From the NCBI GenBank assembly GCA_016936075.1, contig JAFGPS010000153.1:1-39554 (forward strand): a stretch of DNA of 39,554 nt. Reading direction: 5' to 3'. Position 1 is the stretch's first letter; each line of letters opens with the position of its first letter. Shown piece by piece: positions 8,155 to 16,548 of the stretch. The notes beneath the pieces were generated by a model. It did no database searches, had not been told where the DNA came from, and saw nothing but the letters and a program-made list of their open reading frames with translations. A program made the position numbers and the translations under genes. The stretch comes from Sedimentisphaerales bacterium. GTDB lineage: Bacteria > Planctomycetota > Phycisphaerae > Sedimentisphaerales > Anaerobacaceae.

Positions 8155-8995
8155 ACCCGGCAAAATACTTCAATGGCCCAAAGGCAAACTCGATTTCTCC
8201 GAAGGTTGCCTGATAATGGGAATCCTCAATGTCACCCCGGACTCATTCAGTGACGGCGGACAATTTATCGATACCGAAAAAGCAATCGCTCACGGCGTAG
8301 AAATGGCCTCTCAAGGAGCGGCTATAATCGACATCGGAGGCGAATCGACAAGACCCGGCTCAGAACCGGTTTCCATAAACGAAGAAATCGCAAGAGTTAC
8401 ACCAGTAATCAAATCACTCAGCAAAAAGGTAAACATTCCCATCAGCATAGACACATACCATTTCGAAGTAGCAAAAGCCGCTCTTGATTCCGGTGCGTCT
8501 ATTTTAAACGACATAACCGCTCTAAATGATGAACGAATGGGCGAATTAGCCGCAGAGTATGAAGTACCAATTATCCTAATGCACATGCAGGGAACTCCGA
8601 CAACAATGCAGGCCGAACCAAAATATAAAGATGTTGTTCAGGAAGTTTTGGATTATTTGATTGAGAGAGCAAACCGAGCCGAAAAAGCAGGAGTTCCGAA
8701 AGAGCGAATTTTCATCGACCAGGGAATAGGCTTCGGCAAAACATTAGAACACAACCTCGAATTATTAAGAAACATTGATAAGTTTGTAGCAACAGATTAC
8801 CGGGTATTAATCGGCACAAGCCGCAAAAGTTTCATCGGAAAAATCACAGGAAAACCAATCCCATCAGAACGAATCTTCGGCACCGCCGCAACGGTCGCTC
8901 TTTGCGCCAAAGCCGGAGCAGCAATCGCAAGAGTCCACGACGTCCCACAAATGGTCGATGTAGTAAAAATTGCAAACACATTATATCATAAATAG
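8144..8995 (+). CDS. folP: Dihydropteroate synthase
   Basis: The enzyme condenses 6-hydroxymethyl-7,8-dihydropterin pyrophosphate with p-aminobenzoate in folate synthesis. Signatures are 'MGILNVTPDSFSDGG' at about residues 25-39, 'IIDIGGESTRPGS', 'ISIDTYHFEVAKAAL', 'ILMHMQGTP', 'DQGIGFGKTLEHNL', 'IGTSRKSFIG' and the terminal 'ARVHDV'. The start is a GTG inside the end of pdxB (11-bp overlap); the only nearby ATG falls at the first motif and would remove the first strand. The length of 283 residues is typical. A gap of 90 bp follows before the LRR gene. Confidence 0.95.
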   Translation: MTNKPGKILQWPKGKLDFSEGCLIMGILNVTPDSFSDGGQFIDTEKAIAHGVEMASQGAAIIDIGGESTRPGSEPVSINEEIARVTPVIKSLSKKVNIPISIDTYHFEVAKAALDSGASILNDITALNDERMGELAAEYEVPIILMHMQGTPTTMQAEPKYKDVVQEVLDYLIERANRAEKAGVPKERIFIDQGIGFGKTLEHNLELLRNIDKFVATDYRVLIGTSRKSFIGKITGKPIPSERIFGTAATVALCAKAGAAIARVHDVPQMVDVVKIANTLYHK

Positions 8996-9085
8996 TGTTT
9001 TCCACTTGAAATTTATGCCTTATAAAAAGAAAAGAATTATATAATACAACAAGAATATGAATAAATGTATTTAGTTGGAAAATAA

Positions 9086-9907
9086 ATGAATCAAGAAGAA
9101 TTAACAGAAATTATCGTTAAGGCAGGTAAAGAAAAAACCAAAGAGTTGGATCTTTCGTTCGGAAAGATAACATTGCTTCCAGCCGGTTTAGGTCAATTGA
9201 CTAATCTTAAAGTTCTGAAGTTATCAAATAATCAATTAACTTCAATACCTCCAGAAATAAAACATTTAACTGGTTTAACATATCTCGATTTATCCTACAA
9301 CCAACTTCATAGTATCCCGTCAGAGATAGCCAAACTGCAAAATATGATAACTCTTTGCTTATCAGGAAATCAACTTACTGAACTTCCAACTGCAATGGCG
9401 CAATTAAAAAAACTTGAAGAACTTTATTTATCATCCAACAGGCTTACAATATTCCAGAAGGAACTGTTTTGCCTTACAAATCTGATAAAGCTTGATTTAT
9501 ATGATAACCAATTAGAAATTCTCTATCCGGAAATTGGACTCCTAAATAATCTCAACCTCCTCTACTTACAGAAAAATCGATTAGCCGTAATTCCTCATGA
9601 GTTAGGTCAGTTGAAAAATCTTGAGGAACTTGATGTTTCCAGTAACGAATTGACAAGTATTCCATTGGAACTGGCTCAAATGAAAAATTTAATATGTCTG
9701 AACTTATCTAATAATAAAATCGAATCTGTTCCCTACGAAATGGAAATATTAAATAATCTTAAAATTCTCGAATTAAATGATAATAAATTAAAAACCTTGC
9801 CAATAGAATTAAAAAACCTAAAGAACATTGATTTAATAGATTTGAGAAATAACAATATGAATACTATTCCTTTTGGATTACTTAATTTACCCTTAAGATT
9901 GCACTAA
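9086..9907 (+). CDS. Leucine-rich-repeat protein
   Basis: The product has 273 residues, almost all of them in about ten to eleven leucine-rich repeats of 23 residues, for example 'LTNLKVLKLSNNQLTSIPPE' and 'LKNLEELDVSSNELTSIPLE'. The LxxLxLSxNxLxxIPxE pattern is the bacterial/plant-like 23-residue class also seen in Shoc2/SUR-8-like proteins. There is no signal peptide or membrane segment, so it is expected in the cytoplasm as a protein-binding scaffold. No enzymatic domain is fused and partners are unknown. The downstream gene at 9950 begins 42 bp later and may be cotranscribed. Confidence 0.85.
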   Translation: MNQEELTEIIVKAGKEKTKELDLSFGKITLLPAGLGQLTNLKVLKLSNNQLTSIPPEIKHLTGLTYLDLSYNQLHSIPSEIAKLQNMITLCLSGNQLTELPTAMAQLKKLEELYLSSNRLTIFQKELFCLTNLIKLDLYDNQLEILYPEIGLLNNLNLLYLQKNRLAVIPHELGQLKNLEELDVSSNELTSIPLELAQMKNLICLNLSNNKIESVPYEMEILNNLKILELNDNKLKTLPIELKNLKNIDLIDLRNNNMNTIPFGLLNLPLRLH

Positions 9908-9949
9908 CAGTATTCCATATTTAAGTTAACCTAATTGGATAAAACAAAA

Positions 9950-10624
9950 ATGGATTATTATATTGTTCAGAAAGAGGAAAAGAATATTGATAACGATTTG
10001 GCTAATCGATTGGTGGATTTTCTTGTTATTAATTTGAAGATTCCTAAAATCGATGCACAAATGTATATTAAGCATTTTCCTGGCATTATAAAAATCTCGG
10101 GACAAGAAAAAACCCAAAACCTGTCGCAGGATTTTCGGGCGGCTGGGCTTGATAATTTTATTATTGAAGAAAAAGATTTTGTCCCCCTACCCAAGCGGCA
10201 AGCGATAACCGGTAGTATAGAAAATTTAACTGAAAAGCCCGGTCTGATAGCGGCTGGAATGATTTACAAAGAAACGGAGCAAAAAGTCACAAATTGGAAT
10301 CCACTTGAAATGAAATCAATTTTTGCTTTACCACTTATTGTCGATTCTGGAGTCAGAGAGAAACGAAGCACAAGCACGCAAACAACTTTTTATATCGATT
10401 TCATAACACGCGAAAAACGATGGGAAATTTCAAGGTCAGTATTTCCTGAAAAAGAAATTAAAGCGATGGAGCAGCTTGATTTATTGAATACGTATCTGAC
10501 CAGTGACATAAGAAAAATGTTCGTTGGACAAAAAGATATAAAAACGTTTGCTGAACGTAAATATTACAATGAATATCTCACATGGCTCATGCAACTTGTA
10601 TACGCAAAACCATATGAAGCATAA
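9950..10624 (+). CDS. Unrecognised cytoplasmic protein
   Basis: I do not recognise a family. The frame opens at a TTG at 9935, but the ATG at 9950 (MDYYIVQKEEKNI) is preferred, giving 224 residues. Residues 1-90 look like a small alpha/beta module ('LANRLVDFLVINLKIPKIDA', 'FPGIIKISG', 'LSQDFRAAGLDNFIIEEKDF', then 'VPLPKRQ'), with the 'L...AAGL...' pattern of proteins that pair a helix with an edge strand. The middle contains a hydrophobic strand 'MKSIFALPLIVDSG' and the C-terminus is helical. No signal peptide or transmembrane helix was seen. It sits between the LRR gene and a palindromic repeat and converges on typA. Confidence 0.6.
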   Translation: MDYYIVQKEEKNIDNDLANRLVDFLVINLKIPKIDAQMYIKHFPGIIKISGQEKTQNLSQDFRAAGLDNFIIEEKDFVPLPKRQAITGSIENLTEKPGLIAAGMIYKETEQKVTNWNPLEMKSIFALPLIVDSGVREKRSTSTQTTFYIDFITREKRWEISRSVFPEKEIKAMEQLDLLNTYLTSDIRKMFVGQKDIKTFAERKYYNEYLTWLMQLVYAKPYEA

Positions 10625-10635
10625 GTGCCTCATTT

Positions 10636-10717
10636 TGTCATTCCCGCACCCAAGACATAAACTCCGGCGGGAATCCATTTTTTCAACTATGGATTCCGCA
10701 TCAAGTGCGGAATGACA
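10636..10717. repeat. Nested palindromic intergenic repeat (ATTCCCGC/GGAATGACA type)
   Basis: The outer arms TGTCATTCCCGCAC and GTGCGGAATGACA are inverted repeats with one extra base, and an inner pair GGAATCCAT...ATGGATTCC is nested within them. The element lies exactly between the convergent stop codons of the 9950-10624 gene and typA, so it may serve as a bidirectional terminator. A simpler relative lies at 29263-29290. Confidence 0.7.
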
Positions 10718-10739
10718 TAAGGAAATTGATTTTATTAAA

Positions 10740-12596
10740 TTAGCCGCCTTTTCTTGCGCTTCGTTTGCGGTCGCTCTCTTTGAGGAAACGTTTTCTCATC
10801 CTGATTGAGTTCGGGCAAATCTCGACAAGCTCATCTGCCTGAATGTATTCAAGAGCGGTTTCCAGACTCATTTTTCTTGCCGGTCTTATTCTGGCGGCAT
10901 CATCTCTTCCGGAAGAACGAACGTTCGTAAGCTGTTTTGCTCTTACCGGATTAACAAGAATATCATTTTCCTTGCAATGCTCTCCGACTACCTGCCCTTC
11001 ATATACCATATCGCCCGGCTCGACAAAGAAATTCCCCCTGTCGTATAAAGCATCGAGAGCATAAGCCGTAACCTGGCCTGGCATTATTGCAATCATTACA
11101 CCCATTTTTCTTTGAGGGATAGAACCCCGCATAGGTTCGTATTGCTCGAACGTATGGTGCATAATCGCTCTTCCCTGTGTCGCGTTAAGCATTCTCGCAT
11201 GAAGTCCGAACAGCCCGCGTGCAGGTATCATAAATTCCATGTGAACAAAATCGTTTGTCCCGCTCTTGGAATCGATTTTGATAATTTCACTCCTGCGGTC
11301 GCCAAGCATACTCATTACCGAACTCTGGCAATCCATAGGACAATCAATTGCAAGCAATTCGATCGGTTCGTGCCTGATACCGTCCAATACTTTTATGATA
11401 ACATTCGGTTTTCCAACACAAATCTCGTATCCTTCACGACGCATATTTTCCAGCAGGATACCAAGATGCATTAAACCTCTTCCAGAGACTTCGTATTCTT
11501 CGGGAGTCTGACCCGGCGCTACTCTCAGGGCTACATTATGCTGAAGCTCTTTTTCGAGTCTTTCCCCGATTTGCCTTGAAGTGACATACTTACCGTCACT
11601 ACCGGAGAAAGGTCCGTCATTGATTCTGAATGTCATTGTCATTGTTGGCTCGTCGACCGGGACAACAGCTAACTGAGATGGATTGTCCGCGCATGCGATC
11701 GTGTCACCAATATCGACCGGATCGAGTCCTGAAATCGCGCATATGTCACCGGCCCGTGCGTTTTCCACTAATTGTCTTCCGAGTCCCATGAACTGATGTA
11801 TCTGTAAAACTTTCTGTTGTGTATGAAGTCCCTGCTTATCAATCACAGTTACTCTCTGGCTTTCTGCTATATTGCCGGAAAAAACTCTGCCTATCGCTAT
11901 TTTCCCGACATAGTCAGAATATTCCAAACTGGTGACAAGCATCTGCAATGGTGCATCGACCTTGACCTCAGGCGCCGGAACATTCTTAATAATCGTATCA
12001 AAAATCACCTTCATATTGTCTGTCTTTTTATTATGGTCGAGCGAAGCCCAGCCGTCTTTTGCTGAAGCGAAAACACATGGAAAATCGAGAGCCTTATCTT
12101 CAGCTTCGAGCTGTACTAATAAATCGAATACTTCATTAACAACATCATCCGGCCTGCTGTTGGGACGGTCAACTTTGTTGATAACAACAATAGGCTTAAT
12201 ATTATTTTTCAGAGCCTTGCTTAAAACAAATCTCGTCTGAGGCATCGGACCTTCGAAAGCATCGACCAGCAGCAATACGCCATCTGCCATTTTCAAAACG
12301 CGTTCGACTTCACCGCCGAAATCAGCGTGGCCCGGCGTATCGATTATATTGATTTTATACTCGTTGCCTTCTGAGTCGGTATATTCTATTGAGCAATTTT
12401 TGCTTAAAATGGTTATGCCGCGTTCGCGTTCAAGCGGATTCGAGTCCATAATAAGGAAATGCTGACTGCCGGCGAGCTTGTCAAGCTCATCCTTGCGGAA
12501 CATTCCCGACTGGTATAAAAGCTGGTCAACCAGTGTTGTTTTGCCATGGTCAACATGGGCGATAATTGCTACATTTCTAATATAATCCGAATACAT
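10740..12596 (-). CDS. typA: Ribosome-associated GTPase TypA/BipA
   Basis: This is a translational GTPase of the EF-G/LepA superfamily that acts on the ribosome in subunit assembly and stress adaptation. The frame extends to 12644, but the ATG at 12596 ('[20 protein letters not shown]') matches the family and has GAGAG upstream, giving 618 residues. G1 is 'AHVDHGKTT', the switch-II G3 is '[20 protein letters not shown]' and G4 is '[12 protein letters not shown]'. Beta-barrel, EF-G-like III/V ('[15 protein letters not shown]') and the TypA-specific C-terminal domain ('[20 protein letters not shown]') follow in order. Length is normal and the C-terminus is basic. It diverges from ftsK across about 250 bp that should contain both promoters. 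Confidence 0.96.
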   Translation of the reverse strand: MYSDYIRNVAIIAHVDHGKTTLVDQLLYQSGMFRKDELDKLAGSQHFLIMDSNPLERERGITILSKNCSIEYTDSEGNEYKINIIDTPGHADFGGEVERVLKMADGVLLLVDAFEGPMPQTRFVLSKALKNNIKPIVVINKVDRPNSRPDDVVNEVFDLLVQLEAEDKALDFPCVFASAKDGWASLDHNKKTDNMKVIFDTIIKNVPAPEVKVDAPLQMLVTSLEYSDYVGKIAIGRVFSGNIAESQRVTVIDKQGLHTQQKVLQIHQFMGLGRQLVENARAGDICAISGLDPVDIGDTIACADNPSQLAVVPVDEPTMTMTFRINDGPFSGSDGKYVTSRQIGERLEKELQHNVALRVAPGQTPEEYEVSGRGLMHLGILLENMRREGYEICVGKPNVIIKVLDGIRHEPIELLAIDCPMDCQSSVMSMLGDRRSEIIKIDSKSGTNDFVHMEFMIPARGLFGLHARMLNATQGRAIMHHTFEQYEPMRGSIPQRKMGVMIAIMPGQVTAYALDALYDRGNFFVEPGDMVYEGQVVGEHCKENDILVNPVRAKQLTNVRSSGRDDAARIRPARKMSLETALEYIQADELVEICPNSIRMRKRFLKESDRKRSARKGG

Positions 12597-12843
12597 AAAA
12601 AATCTCTCAAAAGGGACAATTATACAAGGGTTGTTCATAATCACATATTTTGAATTTATGAATGTAACATATTTTCGTAAAATAGCAAGATAAAAGTATT
12701 TACTATAAAAAATGTATTATTTAATACATCTTCAATAACAATCAGCAATTGTGCAGAAAAATAGCACCTCATGCCGATATAAACATAACTCTTTATATAG
12801 AGCAGAGATGTATCTGCTTTTATATGTAGTATTTTATAGGACG

Positions 12844-15321
12844 ATGGAAGGAGTTGGAGGTTTGAGAACGAAAAAACCTAAAAGAAAACAAACAAAAGCA
12901 CAATTAACACGCTCGGTAGCTCATACCGCGTGGATATGTATAGCGATAGGATTCTGCCTGTTTTTACTGTGCAGTTGTATCAGTTTCAATATAGGCGACT
13001 GGCCAAGTACCTATGTACAACCCAATAATAATCCTACTGCGAATTTGTGCGGCTCGATAGGGTCATTCTGCGCATATTATTCGCTGTATTATGTCGGTCC
13101 TGGCATATTTTTAATTATAATATCACTTCTTGTATTTTTCGGCGCCAAGCTGATTTACAGGCCGCTCGACCAACTGGTTCTTCGCACAATCGGATTGGTT
13201 ATGGTTACAGTAGCGGCTTCGACAACTTTCTATAGCTTATGGCCGAATAGCATTTTTGAATTCCCCGAAGGTTCAGGTGGCGTAATAGGAATCGCAACAT
13301 TGCAGGTTTTTCAAACTCACTTCGCTTCGCTGGGCGCTTTTATATTCATCGCAGGAATATGGATTGTCGGTTCTATTCTTCTTGCTGACCATTTCATATT
13401 TAAATTGGTACGCGGATTTATTTACGGCATAGGCAAGACTATCGGTATAGTTGGCCCGCCTGCATTATCAGCGGCTAAGCAACAATCACAGACAATCACT
13501 GAGATATGGAGAAAACTTAGCGCTAAACAGAAACAGCCGAAGACAGTTAAGCCGAAAAAAGCAAAACCTGTAAACCAGGAGGATGAAGAAGAATATGTAT
13601 ATGAAGAAGTAGAGGAAGAAGAAGATTCTAATCGTATCGATAATTTACCAGTAAAACGACTTGATATAAATAAACTACCCAGACCAAAATCAAAGAAATC
13701 GAATCAGCCGCTGGTTCAGCCTTCTTATGACGATTATACTTTACCACCGCTCGATCTGCTTATGGAGCCCGAAACAGGTTACGCTTCGGTGCAGGAGAAA
13801 GTCGTAAAGTCCAAAGCCGCCGCGATGGAGCAATTGCTTTCGGAGTTCAACGTGAATGCGAAAGTTGTCGCTGCTGATACAGGTCCGGTAGTGACAATGT
13901 TCGAGCTTGAGCTTGCCGCTGGTGTAAAGGTAAGTCATATATCTACGCTTGCAAATGATATGGCACGAGCGCTGGGTGTCGGTGCTGTTCGTGTAGTAGC
14001 TCCCCTGCCCGGTAAGCATACAATAGGTATCGAAGTACCGAATGGTGAAAAAGAAAAAGTTCGTATCAAGAGCCTGATACTAAATGCAGGAAGCAAAGCA
14101 CAGAGAATGCAGATACCGCTTTTCCTTGGCAAGGACTCATCCGGTGACTCACTTATTTCCGATTTGGCAAAAATGCCGCACTTGCTGATTGCGGGTACGA
14201 CAGGCTCTGGAAAGAGTGTTTGCATCAATAGTGTTATCACAGGCGTATTGCTTACCAAGCGACCAGACGAAGTTAAGATGATTCTTATCGACCCGAAAAT
14301 GGTCGAAATGACTGCATATAGCACTATTCCTCATTTGATGTGCCCGATTATCACCGAGACCAAAATGGCGGTACAGATACTCGAATGGGCAACAGTGAAG
14401 ATGGACGAACGCTACGCCCTGCTTGCTGAAGCGAAAGTAAGAAACATCGAAGAGTTCAATAAACTCACCCCGGAAGAAGTTGTGCAAAGATTCAATCCAT
14501 CTGACGCGGAAGAAGCAGCGAAGATTCCGAAGAAGTTACCCTATATAATAATCATAATCGATGAGCTTGCGGACTTAATGATGACAGCCGCAAAGGAAAT
14601 CGAATCTTATATCGTTCGTCTTGCACAGAAGAGCCGTGCGATTGGTATTCATATCATTCTCGCGACACAAAGGCCGCAGGCTACTGTAGTGACAGGTCTG
14701 ATTAAATCCAACATGCCGTGCAGAATTGGTTTCCGCGTAGCGGCCCGTATGGACAGCAGGATTATTCTCGACCAGAACGGAGCAGAGACACTCCTCGGAG
14801 AAGGTGACATGCTGTTCCTCAAACCTGGTACGAGCGAGCTTGTTCGCGCACAGGGTACATACCTCGATGACGCCGAAATAAGAGGGATTACAAAACATCT
14901 CAAGGAAATTGCCGAGCCGCAGTTCCTTCCTGAACTTACTCAAATCAAAACGATTGACCCAAGTGACATGGTCCGTGACGAACTCTTTGACGATGCCGTA
15001 CGCGTTGTACTCCAAAGCAAGAGAGGAAGCGTGTCACTGCTCCAGCGAAGACTCAGCGTAGGTTACGCCAGGGCATCGCGTATGATAGAGATGATGGCCG
15101 CTTCCGGAATTCTCGGCGAATACAAAGGCTCCCAGGCACGCGAAGTCATGGTAACTCTTGAAGAGTACGAAAACATCCGCAAAAATATGGAAGGCGACGC
15201 AGCCGCGGGCTACAAGGACATGAACGACGAAGCATACGAGCAGGAAGAAGAACCGGCCTATATCAGCGAAGGTCAGCGAGAGTATATGGCAACCGCCAGC
15301 GATGACGAAGACGACGAATAG
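12844..15321 (+). CDS. ftsK: DNA translocase FtsK/SpoIIIE
   Basis: FtsK pumps chromosomal DNA at the septum and helps resolve chromosome dimers. The frame opens at a GTG at 12751, but the first 31 residues look non-native. The ATG at 12844 (AGGA close upstream) is used, and a TTG at 12862 with AAGGAG 8 nt in front is a good alternative. Several transmembrane helices lie in the first 200 residues, followed by a short acidic linker ('EEEYVYEEVEEEED'). The motor has Walker A at 451-458 (GTTGSGKS), Walker B 'IIIIIDELADLMM' and 'HIILATQRPQATVVTGLIKS', and a winged-helix gamma domain closes it ('LLQRRLSVGYARASRMIE', 'REVMV'). At 825 residues it is a compact FtsK with a short linker. Confidence 0.95.
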   Translation: MEGVGGLRTKKPKRKQTKAQLTRSVAHTAWICIAIGFCLFLLCSCISFNIGDWPSTYVQPNNNPTANLCGSIGSFCAYYSLYYVGPGIFLIIISLLVFFGAKLIYRPLDQLVLRTIGLVMVTVAASTTFYSLWPNSIFEFPEGSGGVIGIATLQVFQTHFASLGAFIFIAGIWIVGSILLADHFIFKLVRGFIYGIGKTIGIVGPPALSAAKQQSQTITEIWRKLSAKQKQPKTVKPKKAKPVNQEDEEEYVYEEVEEEEDSNRIDNLPVKRLDINKLPRPKSKKSNQPLVQPSYDDYTLPPLDLLMEPETGYASVQEKVVKSKAAAMEQLLSEFNVNAKVVAADTGPVVTMFELELAAGVKVSHISTLANDMARALGVGAVRVVAPLPGKHTIGIEVPNGEKEKVRIKSLILNAGSKAQRMQIPLFLGKDSSGDSLISDLAKMPHLLIAGTTGSGKSVCINSVITGVLLTKRPDEVKMILIDPKMVEMTAYSTIPHLMCPIITETKMAVQILEWATVKMDERYALLAEAKVRNIEEFNKLTPEEVVQRFNPSDAEEAAKIPKKLPYIIIIIDELADLMMTAAKEIESYIVRLAQKSRAIGIHIILATQRPQATVVTGLIKSNMPCRIGFRVAARMDSRIILDQNGAETLLGEGDMLFLKPGTSELVRAQGTYLDDAEIRGITKHLKEIAEPQFLPELTQIKTIDPSDMVRDELFDDAVRVVLQSKRGSVSLLQRRLSVGYARASRMIEMMAASGILGEYKGSQAREVMVTLEEYENIRKNMEGDAAAGYKDMNDEAYEQEEEPAYISEGQREYMATASDDEDDE

Positions 15322-15502
15322 ATGACAGCAGCGTAGAGCGTTTAGGGTATAGTTTCACATTTTATTATGTCTACTGTATTCTGCGTTCTGTATTCATAAA
15401 TAATTTGGCTTTGTTTCGCGAAAAGTATTTAGTCGCTGGTCGTTAGTATTTAGTTTTTTAGGATTGGCTTTGTTTCACAATTTTTCCTAACTCCTTTCTC
15501 AT

Positions 15503-15580
15503 GTCTTCGGTCTTAAGTCTTAAGTCTTAGGTCTTATGTCTTAGGTCTTATGTCTTAGGTCTTAGGTCTGTTATCTTTAG
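15503..15580. repeat. TCTTAGG-type short tandem repeat
   Basis: Roughly ten imperfect iterations of a 7-nt unit (GTCTTAG / GTCTTAT / GTCTTAA) run in tandem. They lie between two ATTGGCTTTGTTT motifs. This is slippage-prone DNA with no coding role. Confidence 0.75.
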
Positions 15581-15981
15581 TCTTTCCAAAATTGGCTTTG
15601 TTTTTACATTTCTTATTCTCCGGTTTAGGATTTAGAATTTAGTGCTTAGAGTTTCCCGCCTCAGGCGGGCGAATTGGCTTTGTTTTTTCAATCAAACCCA
15701 AAATATGCACGATATAACACTAAAATAAGCATGATATTTTCGTTTTTTTTATATTTTTTTCAAATTTTTGACACAGATCGAAGATGCCAAGGGTATTTCA
15801 CAGATTTTTCAGATTTTTCATTTAATTAAGCAACATATTCACACAGGCACATAGCTACAAAGTGAATAAGTCCTTTGTGCCTTCCATTTGGCTTTGTTTC
15901 GCGGCGTAGTCTTCAGACCAAGACGGATGTTTCACAAAATAACTTTCATCCATCATGCTTCTTCCATCATCTATCATACAT

Positions 15982-16014
15982 GGGTGGCATCCTCAAGCGC
16001 AGCTTGGGGATGGC
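15982..16014. repeat. Dispersed palindromic repeat, copy 2 (half element)
   Basis: GGGTGGCATCCTCAAGCGC followed by AGCTTGGGGATGGC is nearly the reverse complement of the right half of the repeat at 38784-38870, differing mainly by T for G in GGCATCC versus GGCAGCC. Only a half element is present here. Confidence 0.75.
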
Positions 16015-16091
16015 TTTTGTTCCTGTCTAAAATATTTACTTTTCAATTGAGAGAAAAAAAACATCTCCCCTCTATAAATAGGCGCGCTGTT

Positions 16092-16251
16092 ACGTTTTTG
16101 ATTGAAAACTGCGCCAAAAATGAGGGTAGTAACTCTACCCCAAAATCGCTAAGTCCATACGCGGCCGACATTAAAAATTATTTTATTTTTTTTAGATTTT
16201 CACGATGACCTGTTTCACTTTTGATTGAAAAATAAGTCAAAAATGAGGGTA
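16092..16251. repeat. Two copies of a TTTTGATTGAAAA...CAAAAATGAGGGTA block
   Basis: Copy A (16092-16128) and copy B (16216-16251) share TTTTGATTGAAAA, a short variable middle, then CAAAAATGAGGGTA; they start 124 bp apart. A truncated third copy (TTTTTGATTAAAAA, about 16309) abuts the hairpin at 16325. The function is unknown. Confidence 0.65.
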
Positions 16252-16324
16252 CACAAAAAACAACTAAACACTAAAAACTAACCGCTAAACACTAATAAAA
16301 GGTGTTGCGTTTTTGATTAAAAAT

Positions 16325-16384
16325 GTAGGGTGCGTGCTAACGCACCTTTTCTTTAATATCTTGGTGCGTTGGCACGCACCCTAC
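16325..16384. repeat. Long hairpin with 22-bp arms upstream of the STAND gene
   Basis: The arms 16325-16346 and 16363-16384 (each built on GTAGGGTGCGTGC / GCACGCACCCTAC) pair over 22 bp with one mismatch around a 16-nt loop. This is a self-complementary dispersed-repeat type of element. It ends 45 bp upstream of the candidate promoter, so it probably insulates or terminates upstream transcription rather than forming part of the STAND leader. Confidence 0.7.
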
Positions 16385-16428
16385 TAATTATTATTACTAT
16401 TTCTTATGCAAAAATATATGAATATTGA

Positions 16429-16456
16429 TTGAAATGAAACGTTTTTAATGTAAAAT
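16429..16456 (+). promoter_or_regulatory. Candidate sigma-70-type promoter for the STAND gene
   Basis: TTGAAA (16429-16434) and TAAAAT (16451-16456) are separated by 16 bp and lie about 90 bp upstream of the GTG start. The match is by eye and transcription is unproven. Confidence 0.35.
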
Positions 16457-16548
16457 GCCTTTGGAGTCAGCAAAAAATTGTTTAGTTAATGGAATTGTGC
16501 AAGATATTCCTTTTTCGGAAAATGATTTGTATGAAGGAGGTTTTACCT

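Larger units (their letters stand above)
15322..16548. other. 1.2-kb non-coding patchwork of short repeats
   Basis: I see no believable gene between ftsK and the STAND NTPase gene. The stretch contains five copies of ATTGGCTTTGTTT (or TTTGGCTTTGTTT) near 15404, 15463, 15591, 15673 and 15886, separated by low-complexity TTAG/TCTTAGG-rich DNA. It also holds copy 2 of a dispersed repeat at 15982-16014, two copies of a TTTTGATTGAAAA / CAAAAATGAGGGTA block at 16092 and 16216, a long hairpin at 16325-16384, and a candidate promoter at 16429-16456. A 106-codon plus-strand frame at 15888-16208 crosses several of these repeats and is not considered coding. Confidence 0.7.

Noticed and set aside
10843..12240. 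Several plus-strand frames of 73-120 codons opposite typA.
   Set aside because: They are antisense shadows of a highly conserved, full-length GTPase gene.
12751..12843. Upstream extension of ftsK from a GTG at 12751.
   Set aside because: The 31 added residues (including 'LYRAEMYLLLYVVFYR') do not resemble FtsK N-termini, and a later start has purine-rich sites in front.
15404..15900. ATTGGCTTTGTTT motifs considered as a degenerate CRISPR array or integron attC array.
   Set aside because: The repeats are only 13 bp, are not palindromic, have irregular spacing (59-213 bp) and no cas or integrase gene is near.
15888..16208. 106-codon plus-strand frame in the gap before the STAND gene.
   Set aside because: It runs through dispersed repeat copy 2 and other repeated blocks, has no ribosome-binding site and its composition is not protein-like.
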